Source: Nanobdellota archaeon
GTDB lineage: Archaea > Nanobdellota > Nanobdellia > Parvarchaeales > Parvarchaeaceae
Reading direction: 5' to 3'
Length of the DNA stretch: 64,000 nt
Assembly (NCBI GenBank): GCA_021818905.1
Contig: JAKASS010000001.1
Span: forward strand, 53,548 to 117,547
The translations under genes were made by a program, and so were the position numbers. This document shows positions 40,474 through 49,461 of the stretch, in pieces. The notes under the pieces were generated by a model. It had not been told where the DNA came from. It made no database searches and saw only the letters and a list, made by a program, of their open reading frames with translations. Position 1 is the stretch's first letter. Every line of letters begins with the position of its first letter.

Positions 40474-40946
40474 GGAGCATCCTCCTTGTTTATGAAGTAA
40501 ATGGTCGCAAGAAGGCTGGCTACGGATGTGACTGCAAGAACGGCTAGGACTACCGCGTAATTCTGGAAGAAGTATAAGCCGAAGTTTGTGTAGCTCAAAC
40601 CGGCCCCGGTATTTACAGAATTGTAGTTTAAGAGCAAGAAAGATAGTATACCCAATATCGCTATCGGGATGATTACAAGATATTTTTTGTCTATTGGGTT
40701 TATGGCTCCTTCCGGCATTATGCTTATACCTATCGCCAAAAGAAGCACTATGCCCCCATTATAGATTATAAGCTCGGCTACGCCCAGAAACACCGCGTTT
40801 AAGTAAAGAAACATGGCCGCAACGGTGACTAGGAACATAAACAGAAATAGGATATAGTGTACTAACCTTTTGCTTTCTATCGTCATTATCGCCGTACCCA
40901 CCAAAACGGCCGATATGGCCAAAAACCCTATAGTGTCAATATCCAT
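40470..40946 (-). CDS. nuoJ: NADH-quinone oxidoreductase subunit J
   Basis: A 158-residue membrane subunit with about five helices. The TMH3 pi-bulge region reads LGVAELIIYNGGIVLLLAIG, the conserved AxxQIxVYxGA-like position (here AELIIYNGG). It is the first gene of the operon J-K-L-M-N. The soluble arm (B, C, D, I, E, F) and H are not in the window. Confidence 0.9.
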   Translation of the reverse strand: MDIDTIGFLAISAVLVGTAIMTIESKRLVHYILFLFMFLVTVAAMFLYLNAVFLGVAELIIYNGGIVLLLAIGISIMPEGAINPIDKKYLVIIPIAILGILSFLLLNYNSVNTGAGLSYTNFGLYFFQNYAVVLAVLAVTSVASLLATIYFINKEDAP

Positions 40947-41015
40947 GAAATGCTTGTTTTTGATATAACTTGCCTATAGAATACTAATAATCGCGATGTA
41001 TTTAATTTTATGCCA

Positions 41016-41027
41016 CCCTCCGGAGGG
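41016..41027. repeat. GC-rich perfect palindrome
   Basis: CCCTCCGGAGGG in the nuoJ / 41113 intergenic gap. It could fold as a CCCT/AGGG hairpin with a CCGG loop. No poly-T follows, so terminator function is unsupported. Confidence 0.35.
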
Positions 41028-41112
41028 CAGTAGGGCTGCTGAAAACCACTAATGCATACCAGTTTTATTTACACAAAAAAGCTATATATTTAAGTGATTG
41101 TCTAATTATATT

Positions 41113-41979
41113 ATGTTCGGTTTTAATATCAGAAAGTACGAGAAAGAGTTCACAACCGACACGATGGAGAGCCATCACGTGTTCTATGACTTATACGTAA
41201 AGAGCGACGATCCCCAGGAACTAAGAAATGAAGTTTCCGAATCGATGACGGATCTTGACTATAAAATCCTTCTAAATGAGATGGCAAAGTTTGAGGACAC
41301 CGAGCTAGAAGAAACCTTTCGCGGTGGCAATGCAAAGCCCATACGCGTGCTGGTAAAAGCGGCAAAAGACATGAAAAAGGGCTCAAAGTACCCTACGCTA
41401 TGGAAAGCTTGTCTGATAGTCGGTATACTATTTTTAATCGCCCTACTAGTCGAATACGGCGGCAGCTTATCGGCGAACTTTTCGTCTTTTTCGACTCAAC
41501 CCTCGTCGTTATTGCAATATGCGACGGTTGCATTGTTTGTTCTCGCGTTTTTATTCTGGGTTATAAAAGAAGTAGTCCCGATATTCTTATGGTCTAAGAT
41601 AATCGGCATATACGATCCTACCGAAGAATCGGCAAATGTTAGGATTGTCTTGGCAGGTGATTGCCAGTTCAAAGACAAGGATGCATATGCAAGGTTAGAG
41701 AGCGATATGACTGAACTTTATAGCGAATTATCTAGAAAGTATGCGAACAAACTAAACAAGAGACAGATGACACAAAGCGTATCGGCTGCATTTTCTGTTG
41801 GTTCCAGAGGCTCACAAAACGTAACTGCAAAATTAAGAGACATCGAAAAGCAATCTGCAGATTTAGAGCGTAATTTTGTAGCGGGCAAGATAAGTGAAGA
41901 GCAGTATAAGGAGCTAAAGACTAAATTTGAGGCCCAAAAGACCCAATTAGAAACGATGTTCGACCTTCTTTCTGGATAA
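41113..41979 (+). CDS. Membrane protein with C-terminal coiled coil
   Basis: An uncharacterised 288-residue protein. Its N-terminal 95 residues are soluble and acidic. Two membrane helices follow near 100-120 and 135-155, then a soluble region ending in a coiled coil (about 235-285) with the SHOCT-like pattern DLERNFVAGKISEEQYKELK. ATG 41113 is chosen because tatatattt at 41083-41091 lies 25-30 bases upstream, fitting a leaderless message. Function unknown. Confidence 0.75.
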   Translation: MFGFNIRKYEKEFTTDTMESHHVFYDLYVKSDDPQELRNEVSESMTDLDYKILLNEMAKFEDTELEETFRGGNAKPIRVLVKAAKDMKKGSKYPTLWKACLIVGILFLIALLVEYGGSLSANFSSFSTQPSSLLQYATVALFVLAFLFWVIKEVVPIFLWSKIIGIYDPTEESANVRIVLAGDCQFKDKDAYARLESDMTELYSELSRKYANKLNKRQMTQSVSAAFSVGSRGSQNVTAKLRDIEKQSADLERNFVAGKISEEQYKELKTKFEAQKTQLETMFDLLSG

Positions 41980-42062
41980 GAAAGTCAATTTAAGTTTATT
42001 TAAACGTTTTTCTTTAAGCTTCTGGCTAATAGGTTTAAAAACTAAAAAAACGTATTAAGTTT

Positions 42063-42356
42063 ATGGCCTTGCCAGATTTGAATAACTGCGAATTTTTTAA
42101 GAAAACGACTTTATTCTCGGGGAATAAAAATGAAAAAGCGTTTATATTCAAATTAAAAGATGACCCACAATACACCTTTCTTTTTAGCTGCCCTAACTGC
42201 GGTGACAAAAATGAATTCGGGGGCGCATTGAATCTAAAGGAAGTAAAAGAAAAGGGTAAAAAGATAAACTACATAACTTTTAACTGCAAAAAATGCTCCG
42301 CCGAATTCTTGACAGAAAAATTCAAGGTAAAAAAGATGAGCAAGGGCGGCGGTTAA
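42063..42356 (+). CDS. Small zinc-ribbon protein
   Basis: A 97-residue protein with two CxxC motifs (CPNC near 47 and CKKC near 80) separated by a charged loop, giving a zinc ribbon; the C-terminus is basic (KFKVKKMSKGGG). It may bind nucleic acid or protein. No named family is recognised. It precedes ksgA by 17 bases and is probably co-transcribed with it. Confidence 0.75.
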   Translation: MALPDLNNCEFFKKTTLFSGNKNEKAFIFKLKDDPQYTFLFSCPNCGDKNEFGGALNLKEVKEKGKKINYITFNCKKCSAEFLTEKFKVKKMSKGGG

Positions 42357-42373
42357 AAGATGCAAGTTTCGGT

Positions 42374-43177
42374 ATGAATGAACTGCTTAATAGGACTTCT
42401 TTGCTAATCAAAGACTTCAAACTCGATCAATTAAATGATTCTGGACAAAATTTTTTGGTCGATGAGGAGATAATAAAGAAGGAAATCGGCGCCGCAGAAC
42501 TAAGTAAAGATGACATAGTTCTAGACATAGGCGCTGGATTCGGCTATGAGCTTGCGGAGATAATAAAAACATGCGCAGCAATCGGCGTGGAGAAAGACGT
42601 CAAGATTTTCTCTTATCTTATAAATAAATACGAGCTAAATCCGAACGTGAAATTAGTAAACGGCGACATATTAAAACTTGTACTGCCAAAATTTACTAAA
42701 TTGATAACAAACCCGCCTTACAACATAGTCGATAATATATTAAACAAATTAATCCGCTATGATTTTTTATCTGGCGTCATGATACTCCCAAATACTATCT
42801 CACAAAAACTTCTGTCTGGTACTGCTTCAAACAAGTTTTCTATGATACAAAAGATCTTTTTCGATTTTTCAGATGTGATGGTGGTCCCGAAGGAAGCGTT
42901 CTATCCGATTCCGAGGGTAACCAGCCGGATGCTGCTCATAAAGAAGAAACCTGCCGACTTCATGCAGAGTGTAATGCTAAAGGACGAGATGACGGTTAAA
43001 AACGCAATATTAAGGACGCACCAAGAACTTTCTAACAAAACAAAGCGGGAGAGTCGTGGACTATTCTCTGGTGTTGACAATAGTTCTTTGACATTTAAAG
43101 ATAAGGAAATCAAAAAACTTAATTTCGAAGAACTCAAAACACTTTTGGACTTTTTAAGGGAAAATTACACTAACTAG
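42374..43177 (+). CDS. ksgA: rRNA adenine dimethyltransferase KsgA/Dim1
   Basis: Dimethylates the two adjacent adenines near the 3' end of 16S rRNA. QNFLVDEEIIKK near 25, VLDIGAGFGYELAEI (SAM motif I), KLITNPPYNIV (catalytic NPPY) and YPIPRVTSRMLLI are all typical. The 267-residue product starts at ATG 42374; an earlier in-frame start at 42293 would add 27 unrelated residues overlapping the zinc-ribbon gene. Its stop overlaps the convergent smc by 8 bases. Confidence 0.93.
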   Translation: MNELLNRTSLLIKDFKLDQLNDSGQNFLVDEEIIKKEIGAAELSKDDIVLDIGAGFGYELAEIIKTCAAIGVEKDVKIFSYLINKYELNPNVKLVNGDILKLVLPKFTKLITNPPYNIVDNILNKLIRYDFLSGVMILPNTISQKLLSGTASNKFSMIQKIFFDFSDVMVVPKEAFYPIPRVTSRMLLIKKKPADFMQSVMLKDEMTVKNAILRTHQELSNKTKRESRGLFSGVDNSSLTFKDKEIKKLNFEELKTLLDFLRENYTN

Positions 43178-46100
43178 ACGCTTTTGCCGTTTCTTTTGGC
43201 GGCTTTACGCTTACTACTTTACTAACCCCGCTTTCCGTCATTGTGACGCCGTATATTACGTCCGCGTTTAGAAGCGTTGTCTCATTGTGCGTTATCACTA
43301 TAAATTCAGTAGTTTCAGAATACGCTTTCACTAAGCTTGAAAATTTAGAAGAATTCATCGAGTCGAGAGCCGCATCTACTTCGTCTAGCACATAAAATGG
43401 AACGTCTATATACTTGGATATAGACATTAAAAGTGCAATTGAAAGTATCGACTTTTCGCCGCCACTTAGCCCGCGTATGTTGTGAACTTTCTTGTTCGGC
43501 AGGTCTACCTTTATATCTAGCCCCGCTCCGAATACGTCCTCTGGGTTTTCTGGGGCCAGCTCCGCCTTTCCGTTGGTTATAGAGTTGAAAACGCTCGAGA
43601 ATATGCTGTTTATATCTGATAACGTCTTCATGAAAGTCTCAAGTTTCTTATTTTCTATGTCTTTTATGACAGAAAGTATCCTCTCTCTTTCTTCCGTCAA
43701 TTTGGCCGACTTTTCATTCCCTTCGTTGTATTCGACAAGTATTTTGTTGAATGTTTCCAATGCTAATTCATTTATTGGCCCAAAAGAATCTACCTTTGAT
43801 TTAATCGATGATAATTTTCGGTTTATTGACTCTAAAGATTCGTTCTCTTCCAAAACCGTATCGGGTATGGCATATTTTTTGAATTCCTCTTCTGCCATAT
43901 CGAATTTAGCCTTCAAGCCCGCCTCATCGACGCGCAATCTATTTATCTTTTCATAAACTTCTCTCTCCGATTTTCCTATCTTCCCCAAGTTTTCTTCTGC
44001 TAAGGTAGATTCTTTTAACAGGTCTTCTCTCCTCTTTCTTAGGGCTACAAGCGCTTCGGATTTCTTATTTAAGTCGGCTTGTGACGCTTCTAGGTTCTTT
44101 TCGTCTTCCCCAATCTTTTTCCTGACCTCTGAGATGTCCTTATCGAATCTCGACTTCTCTTTCTCTAATGCCGAGGTTCTTCTGAGCAGATCATCTACCT
44201 CTGATTTGAATATCCTATCGACTCTGGTAGTCGCAGTGCCAAGTTTTACCTGTATTTCGTTTATCTGCCGGTCCAGCGCTTCTATGTCCTTTTTGTAGTC
44301 TACTCTTTCTAATTTATTGCTGTCAATGTCGCTTATCCGTTTATTCAGAGATGTCTTCTCCTCTTCTAATTTATTTATTACAGCTATTATATCGGCTTCT
44401 GAACCCTGGAAATTAGATAGTTCTTTTGTAACAGAATTTATATTGTTCTTTATGTCTAGCAAATCCTTTTCATAAGATTTTACTTTGGACAGCAAAAAGG
44501 TTAGTGTAGCTTCGCTCTCTGTATATTCCGCCTCGTATTTTTCCTTTAATTTAGAATGCTCCTCTAAGCCGTCAGATAATTCCTTTTGTTTTTTGTTTAT
44601 TGTGGAGAAACTGACATGTTCCTTGTAGCCCCCCGATATTACACCTGTTTTCTCAAAGACGGTGCCGTCTATTGTTACAATTCGATATTTATTTATCAAC
44701 GACTTAGCATTATCAAAAGAATCGACAAGCAGCGTATCCCCAAACACAAAGCGCATTGCATTCAAAAATCTGTTGTCAAATCTTATAAGGTTTATTGTGT
44801 AGTCTATAACGAACGGCATGCTGGGCTTATCTCCATGATCGAAAGATACTATCTTGTTTAGAGGTATAAAATTGTAGCTTCCGAGCTTGTCCTTCTTAAG
44901 TTTTTCTATGCACTTCGATGCAACGATTTCGTCTTCTACGACTATAAAATCCCCGCGCCTTCCTATAGAGCTTGAAATAGCCTCGGAATGTCTATCGTCT
45001 TTTATAGAGAAAAGTCCATTTATTGTTCCGTAAACTCCACTTATGTCTTTTTTTAGTCTATCCGCGGTTTCTATTGCGCGGTTCTGAGACGCTAATAACG
45101 CCTTCTGCGCCAGCAGGTTTTCCTTTAGCCAGTATATCTTATCCGATTCGGTCTTAATATTGGCTTTAGCCTTTTCTACTGCTCTTTTTATTTCAGAATA
45201 ATGTAATGTCATGTCTCTACTTTCCGTTTCTACTTTTGCCCGGTTGTTGTTTAACTCGCTCAACTTTGATTGCAATTCTGCGCTCTTCGGGTAATTTGCG
45301 AGAGCCAACCTATAATCAGACATTTTCTGGTTGATTTCGTTGGCTTTTCTTTCAAAATCATCCTTGTCCTTGAAATACTTCTCTGCCTTTAACGTTGTCT
45401 CAGTAAGCTCATGTCTCTTGGAAGTTAGCTCGCCTAATTTTTCTCTTAGATTTTTTATTTCATTATTCTCTTTTGTAGAAGACTCAGAAAATTCCTGTAT
45501 AGATTTGTTGACCTCACTTATACTTTCGCTTATCCTTTCGAGCTGTTGAATGTCAGTAGAAAGAACCAATCTAAGCTTAGAAAGTTCTATATCTAGACTC
45601 TTCGACTTTGTTTCCGCTTCGGATATTCCTCTCTCACCGGCGGATTCTGCCTGCGTATTAATCTCATTGATTTCCTTTCTTATCTCCGAAAGCCGCGCTA
45701 AAAGTTTCTCTTTTTCTATGGACATTCCTTTGTTCTCTTCGTCTATCTCCTTTATTGCCTTTACAACCTTACTGAGAGCATCATAAGCCTGGTTCTTTCT
45801 TATCGTAACCTGCTTAGACTGCAGAGTCTCCAGGTCATTTTTGAGTTTCTTGAAATCTTCAGCGCGTTTCTTTTCGTTTTCCAGTTGCTCCATTGTTTTC
45901 TTTTTCTCTTTTAGAACGGTTTCTATGGTTGAAATATTCTCTTGGACTTTTTTCATCTCATTCATCGCTTTTGATTTCTTTTCTTCGAAGATGCTTATGC
46001 CAGAAAGATCATTTATTATCGCTAGCTGTTCCTCGGGGGAGGATTCGGCTATCTCTGATATTTTGTCTTGTGGGATTATGTTAAAACTATCTTGTTTTAC

Positions 46101-46502
46101 CTTTATCACAGAGAGTATATTCAGTATTTCTTCTCTTGTGGAGGATTTGCCATTTATCCTGAAAACGCTTTTACCTCCACTATCTACCTTCCTGCTTATT
46201 GATATTTCATTTTCTTCGTAAGTTGAAAACGTCTTATCTGAGTTGTCGAGTATAATGTTTACCTTCGCGAATTCCGCTGGCTTCTGTGATTTCCCCCCAT
46301 TGAATATTAGATCTGTAAGAACCTCGCTTCGCATCTCCTTCTTTGACGATGCCCCCAGAACGAACATCATCGCGTCTATTATGTTACTTTTACCAGAACC
46401 GTTCGCGCCGGCGATTATATTGAAACCTTTTATGAAACTGAACTTCGTATGGCCAGCAAAAGATTTAAAATTATCTAGTTCTACTTCTTTGATATAAGTC
46501 AT
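43170..46502 (-). CDS. smc: Chromosome segregation protein SMC
   Basis: A condensin ATPase of 1110 residues. Walker A is GANGSGKSN near 32-40, and two long coiled coils flank a hinge near 490-640 (GVYGTINGLFS, VFEKTGVISGG). The signature LSGGEKSILSIALLM near 1013 and Walker B VLDEVDAALD near 1040 are complete. Its partners ScpA and ScpB are encoded at 48928-50098. Divergent from the DNA glycosylase gene 40 bases away. Confidence 0.95.
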   Translation of the reverse strand: MTYIKEVELDNFKSFAGHTKFSFIKGFNIIAGANGSGKSNIIDAMMFVLGASSKKEMRSEVLTDLIFNGGKSQKPAEFAKVNIILDNSDKTFSTYEENEISISRKVDSGGKSVFRINGKSSTREEILNILSVIKVKQDSFNIIPQDKISEIAESSPEEQLAIINDLSGISIFEEKKSKAMNEMKKVQENISTIETVLKEKKKTMEQLENEKKRAEDFKKLKNDLETLQSKQVTIRKNQAYDALSKVVKAIKEIDEENKGMSIEKEKLLARLSEIRKEINEINTQAESAGERGISEAETKSKSLDIELSKLRLVLSTDIQQLERISESISEVNKSIQEFSESSTKENNEIKNLREKLGELTSKRHELTETTLKAEKYFKDKDDFERKANEINQKMSDYRLALANYPKSAELQSKLSELNNNRAKVETESRDMTLHYSEIKRAVEKAKANIKTESDKIYWLKENLLAQKALLASQNRAIETADRLKKDISGVYGTINGLFSIKDDRHSEAISSSIGRRGDFIVVEDEIVASKCIEKLKKDKLGSYNFIPLNKIVSFDHGDKPSMPFVIDYTINLIRFDNRFLNAMRFVFGDTLLVDSFDNAKSLINKYRIVTIDGTVFEKTGVISGGYKEHVSFSTINKKQKELSDGLEEHSKLKEKYEAEYTESEATLTFLLSKVKSYEKDLLDIKNNINSVTKELSNFQGSEADIIAVINKLEEEKTSLNKRISDIDSNKLERVDYKKDIEALDRQINEIQVKLGTATTRVDRIFKSEVDDLLRRTSALEKEKSRFDKDISEVRKKIGEDEKNLEASQADLNKKSEALVALRKRREDLLKESTLAEENLGKIGKSEREVYEKINRLRVDEAGLKAKFDMAEEEFKKYAIPDTVLEENESLESINRKLSSIKSKVDSFGPINELALETFNKILVEYNEGNEKSAKLTEERERILSVIKDIENKKLETFMKTLSDINSIFSSVFNSITNGKAELAPENPEDVFGAGLDIKVDLPNKKVHNIRGLSGGEKSILSIALLMSISKYIDVPFYVLDEVDAALDSMNSSKFSSLVKAYSETTEFIVITHNETTLLNADVIYGVTMTESGVSKVVSVKPPKETAKASS

Positions 46503-46542
46503 ATTACTTATTGTAGATTAGGATTTAAAAGTGTAATTCGGT

Positions 46543-47049
46543 ATGATAAAATATTACCTTCCAAAGCACGCCAAAATACTTTTCATCGGGATAAATCCAC
46601 ACCATGGGTCATTCAGAAGAGGCGTGCCATTTTCTAACAATAAAACCTTCTGGTATCTGCTAAATCAAAGTGGAATAATAAATGAAAAACTGGAAGACCT
46701 TAGAGATGATGCTAAGCTAAAGGAAATATATTCAAGGAAATTTTCGAGCGTTTACCGGCTCGGTCTTATAAATGTAATAAGCCGTCCATCAAGGAATGTA
46801 AGTGAACTAAAAAAAGGCGAAGAAGCTGCCGGAAAGAAAAGAATACTTTCTGCTATAAAAGAAAGTAAACCGTTTGTTGTTTGTTTTGTCGGTAAAGTCA
46901 CGTTTCAGAAATTCTCTGGAGAAAAAGAAGTAAATTTTGGCTGGCAAAAAGAGATATTTGGCTCTAAAGTGTTTGTTATGCATTTCCCGATAAGAGGCGC
47001 GGCAAGCATAAGACTTAAAGACTTATCGATAATTTCAAACCTATTATAG
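46543..47049 (+). CDS. Mismatch-specific uracil/thymine-DNA glycosylase (TDG/Mug-like)
   Basis: A 168-residue uracil-DNA glycosylase-fold enzyme. LFIGINPHHGSFRRGVPFSN near 13-32 has the GINP motif of the Mug/TDG group, with an N-containing catalytic segment, and FWYLLNQSGI follows. FVGKVTFQKF and a late MHFPIRGAASIRL stretch form the second catalytic loop. It removes U or T from G mismatches. Gene is intact. Confidence 0.8.
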   Translation: MIKYYLPKHAKILFIGINPHHGSFRRGVPFSNNKTFWYLLNQSGIINEKLEDLRDDAKLKEIYSRKFSSVYRLGLINVISRPSRNVSELKKGEEAAGKKRILSAIKESKPFVVCFVGKVTFQKFSGEKEVNFGWQKEIFGSKVFVMHFPIRGAASIRLKDLSIISNLL

Positions 47050-47132
47050 GTATGGGTCCAATCTTTTTGTCTTCTCCTGTATATAAGTCTTCGAAGGCTT
47101 TTATTCAAAAATTTACCAATCTAAATGTTCTT

Positions 47133-47927
47133 TTAGACGGTATGCACAGCTGCTAGTCGTTTTATCTTTTCTGGTAGATATTTACCTTTTATGTGTAGAA
47201 CTATCTCGTTGCTTGGATGGGTTTCTTCTTCATTCTCGGTGAACATGAAGATCTCATTCTCATCGACTATAACGAAACGGCCTATGTCGAGGTTAGTCTT
47301 ATTGAACTTTCCAAATTGTTTTATCTCGCTTGCTAGCGCCCCGGTCAGGTCTTTGACCGGCGCGTAGACGTGCACCGTAATGTTATTTGCCTTAGCCTGT
47401 TTAAGCGCTCTACTAAGTGACTTTATTTTCTTCTCGAGTGAACCAGCCGTACTTATCACAATGATCTCTTTCTTTGCGTTCTTTATGCTTTTCTTTATTC
47501 TAAAGTAAGCGGTATCTGCGCCTTGATATGATGTGGCTACCTTATTTTCCTCTACGAACTTTATTCCCTTGTCATATAGTAGTTGGAGGTCCTTCATTAC
47601 TGCGCTATCTTTAAGCTTGTTAAGTTTTTCGATTTTTAAATCTAGGTCCTCTTTTGCTTTCTCATCGAGTTTTTCAATCAGCTCCACGGGCGGGATTGCT
47701 CTGTAACTTATTGGCTTGCCAAGGTCTCTTACTATGAAACCGCCATTCTCTAGAGAAACTAGTATGTCATATGATCTCGATTTAGGAATGTTCGCTATGT
47801 CGCTAAGTCTACCTGAAGTCGATTTACCCTGAGATAGGAGCGCGAGCCACATTTTGGCCTCGTAAAGATTAAGACCAAAAAGCCTTCTAATCTTACCTAT
47901 GTAGTCTTCCCCAAATGATAATGCCAT
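47133..47927 (-). CDS. TrmB-family transcriptional regulator
   Basis: A 264-residue regulator. The winged helix at residues 12-75 (LFGLNLYEAKMWLALLSQGK, IANIPKSRSYDILVSLENGG) is the TrmB DNA-binding domain. A coiled linker near 85-110 precedes a PLD-like effector domain (about 120-255) that usually binds sugars. GGAGG (47931-47935 region, reverse strand) precedes the ATG, so this message has a leader. Targets are unknown. Confidence 0.87.
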   Translation of the reverse strand: MALSFGEDYIGKIRRLFGLNLYEAKMWLALLSQGKSTSGRLSDIANIPKSRSYDILVSLENGGFIVRDLGKPISYRAIPPVELIEKLDEKAKEDLDLKIEKLNKLKDSAVMKDLQLLYDKGIKFVEENKVATSYQGADTAYFRIKKSIKNAKKEIIVISTAGSLEKKIKSLSRALKQAKANNITVHVYAPVKDLTGALASEIKQFGKFNKTNLDIGRFVIVDENEIFMFTENEEETHPSNEIVLHIKGKYLPEKIKRLAAVHTV

Positions 47928-48083
47928 AAAACCTCCGCTTTTAATTTTACTTTATAGTAGTATTGTATAAATCATTAGTATATAAAGATTTCTATATTTT
48001 CACTTAGAACTATAGTGATGTTTATCAGTACTAAAATATAAACCTTTCGAAAATAAAAGAAAGAAAATAAAAAAATTAAAAAT

Positions 48084-48299
48084 CTACATGCTTACCTTAA
48101 ATACTGCTACGCCGACACCGAATGTTAGAGCACCTATTACCACTGCTGCTCCAGCCCATGTCAACGAAGGCAAGACATGATTTAACATCCAAACGAATCC
48201 AAGTGCAAGTAGGACTACTCCTACGCTAAATAGCACTAGACCCATTACGACATCTGCCATCTTTCTATCCGCATCGGATAGTCTTGCTGCTTTTGCCAT
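48084..48299 (-). CDS. Small two-helix membrane protein
   Basis: A 71-residue protein with a charged N-terminus (MAKAARLSDADRK) and two hydrophobic helices (about 17-40 and 46-68). It is not recognised. It is divergent from the HIT gene, and an A/T-rich tttttatatttataagg at 48313-48329 may serve both promoters. Confidence 0.68.
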   Translation of the reverse strand: MAKAARLSDADRKMADVVMGLVLFSVGVVLLALGFVWMLNHVLPSLTWAGAAVVIGALTFGVGVAVFKVSM

Positions 48300-48361
48300 A
48301 GTATAATAAATGTTTTTATATTTATAAGGCTTCTCTTCTTTGTGAATGTTTTTACCCCTAA

Positions 48362-48931
48362 ATGGAAGAAAATCAATGTGTTTTTTGTCAAATCGTATCC
48401 GGCACCATAAAATCTAGTGTTATATATCAGGATGAAAATCTGGTAGGCATACTCGACATAAATCCTGCTACTATGGGACACGTCATATTATTGCCTCGTA
48501 CCCATTATAGCAGTCTTTATGAAATGCCACAAAACCTTTCTCTTGGGTTTTTTAACGTGGCTAGGGTAATCGGTTATTCTTTGCTTATCTCCATGGGGGC
48601 CACTAACGTCGACCTGATATACAGCCAGGAATTAAGGTCTGGAAACTTCACGCCACATGCGCTCATACACATAATCCCCAGATACAAGGATGATAACGTT
48701 AATTATGCCTGGCAGCCTAACACGATGTCCGAAGAGGATATAAAGATGGTTTCACAGGCTGTGATTGGGGCGATAGATAAGATTAGGAACCAAGAAGCGC
48801 CGGCCCCCGCCACGCCTGTCCAGCAGACAAGGCCTGCGCCTGCCCCCGTTGTAAAACCTGTACAATCACAGCCGGAGCCCAATAAAGAAGAAAAACTTCT
48901 TGAGCTAAAGAAAAAAATCGTCGTATTCTAA
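48362..48931 (+). CDS. HIT-family protein lacking the nucleophilic histidine
   Basis: A 189-residue protein. The N-terminal CVFCQIVSGTIKSSVIYQDE and HVILLPRTHYSSL are clear HIT-fold features. The active-site triad normally reads HxHxHxx before IPR, with the middle His as nucleophile; here the segment is PHALIHIIPRY, so the middle His is Leu. Nucleotide binding may persist but hydrolase or transferase chemistry should not. After about residue 145 comes a Pro/Ala/Gln-rich linker of about 30 residues and a short basic end, ELKKKIVVF, which suggests a docking peptide. It is convergent with scpB, overlapping by 4 bases. Confidence 0.82.
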   Translation: MEENQCVFCQIVSGTIKSSVIYQDENLVGILDINPATMGHVILLPRTHYSSLYEMPQNLSLGFFNVARVIGYSLLISMGATNVDLIYSQELRSGNFTPHALIHIIPRYKDDNVNYAWQPNTMSEEDIKMVSQAVIGAIDKIRNQEAPAPATPVQQTRPAPAPVVKPVQSQPEPNKEEKLLELKKKIVVF

Positions 48932-49461
48932 TTAGGTCTATATTCTACAGTCCGTTCAGATTCCTTCTTAAGCTCTTCCTTGACTTCGTTAGTGACTTCT
49001 TTTAATTCTTTGCTATTAACATCAAAATAATCATAAAAAGTGGGCGAAATCTTTATTACCTTTCTGTTTTCCTCGGTATACTTCGTCACAAGGCCCCTGG
49101 ATACTAGCTCTTTAACGTGTTGGTAAGAAAGGCTGCCTCTTAATTTTACAAGCTCTGACTGGTTTATTTTTCCTTTAGCCGCGATAAGACTCAAGGTCAT
49201 TAAAACGCCCTTCTTTAGGTCTGTTTTAAGCGTGTCCTCTACGATAGACGCAAGGTCGCTTCTAAGTCTCATTCTATAAAAAGTGCCTTCTGTAACTATA
49301 TTGAACGCCGCTTTCCTTTCCGTATATTCTTTATTGAGCTCTGCGACCGACTTCTTTATTATGACTGGGTCTGCTCTGGTCTTTTTCTCCAATTCATCTA
49401 GGGATATCCCATCCCCGAACGCGAATATTAACGCTTCAACGGATTCTTTTGTTTTTGACAT
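48928..49461 (-). CDS. scpB: Condensin subunit ScpB
   Basis: A winged-helix kite protein that binds the kleisin ScpA. The 177-residue product starts at ATG 49461 (MSKTKESVEALIFAFGDGIS). Two wHTH units span about 1-70 and 85-150, with the second containing INQSELVKLRGSLSYQHVKE. The Glu/Lys-rich tail is disordered. An in-frame TTG 12 bases upstream is less likely. It overlaps scpA by 26 bases. Confidence 0.86.
   Translation of the reverse strand: MSKTKESVEALIFAFGDGISLDELEKKTRADPVIIKKSVAELNKEYTERKAAFNIVTEGTFYRMRLRSDLASIVEDTLKTDLKKGVLMTLSLIAAKGKINQSELVKLRGSLSYQHVKELVSRGLVTKYTEENRKVIKISPTFYDYFDVNSKELKEVTNEVKEELKKESERTVEYRPN

Noticed and set aside
47940-48070. Operator palindromes in the TrmB upstream region
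   Set aside because: Only short, imperfect A/T-rich repeats (such as CACT...AGTG) are present and these are expected by chance in this composition.
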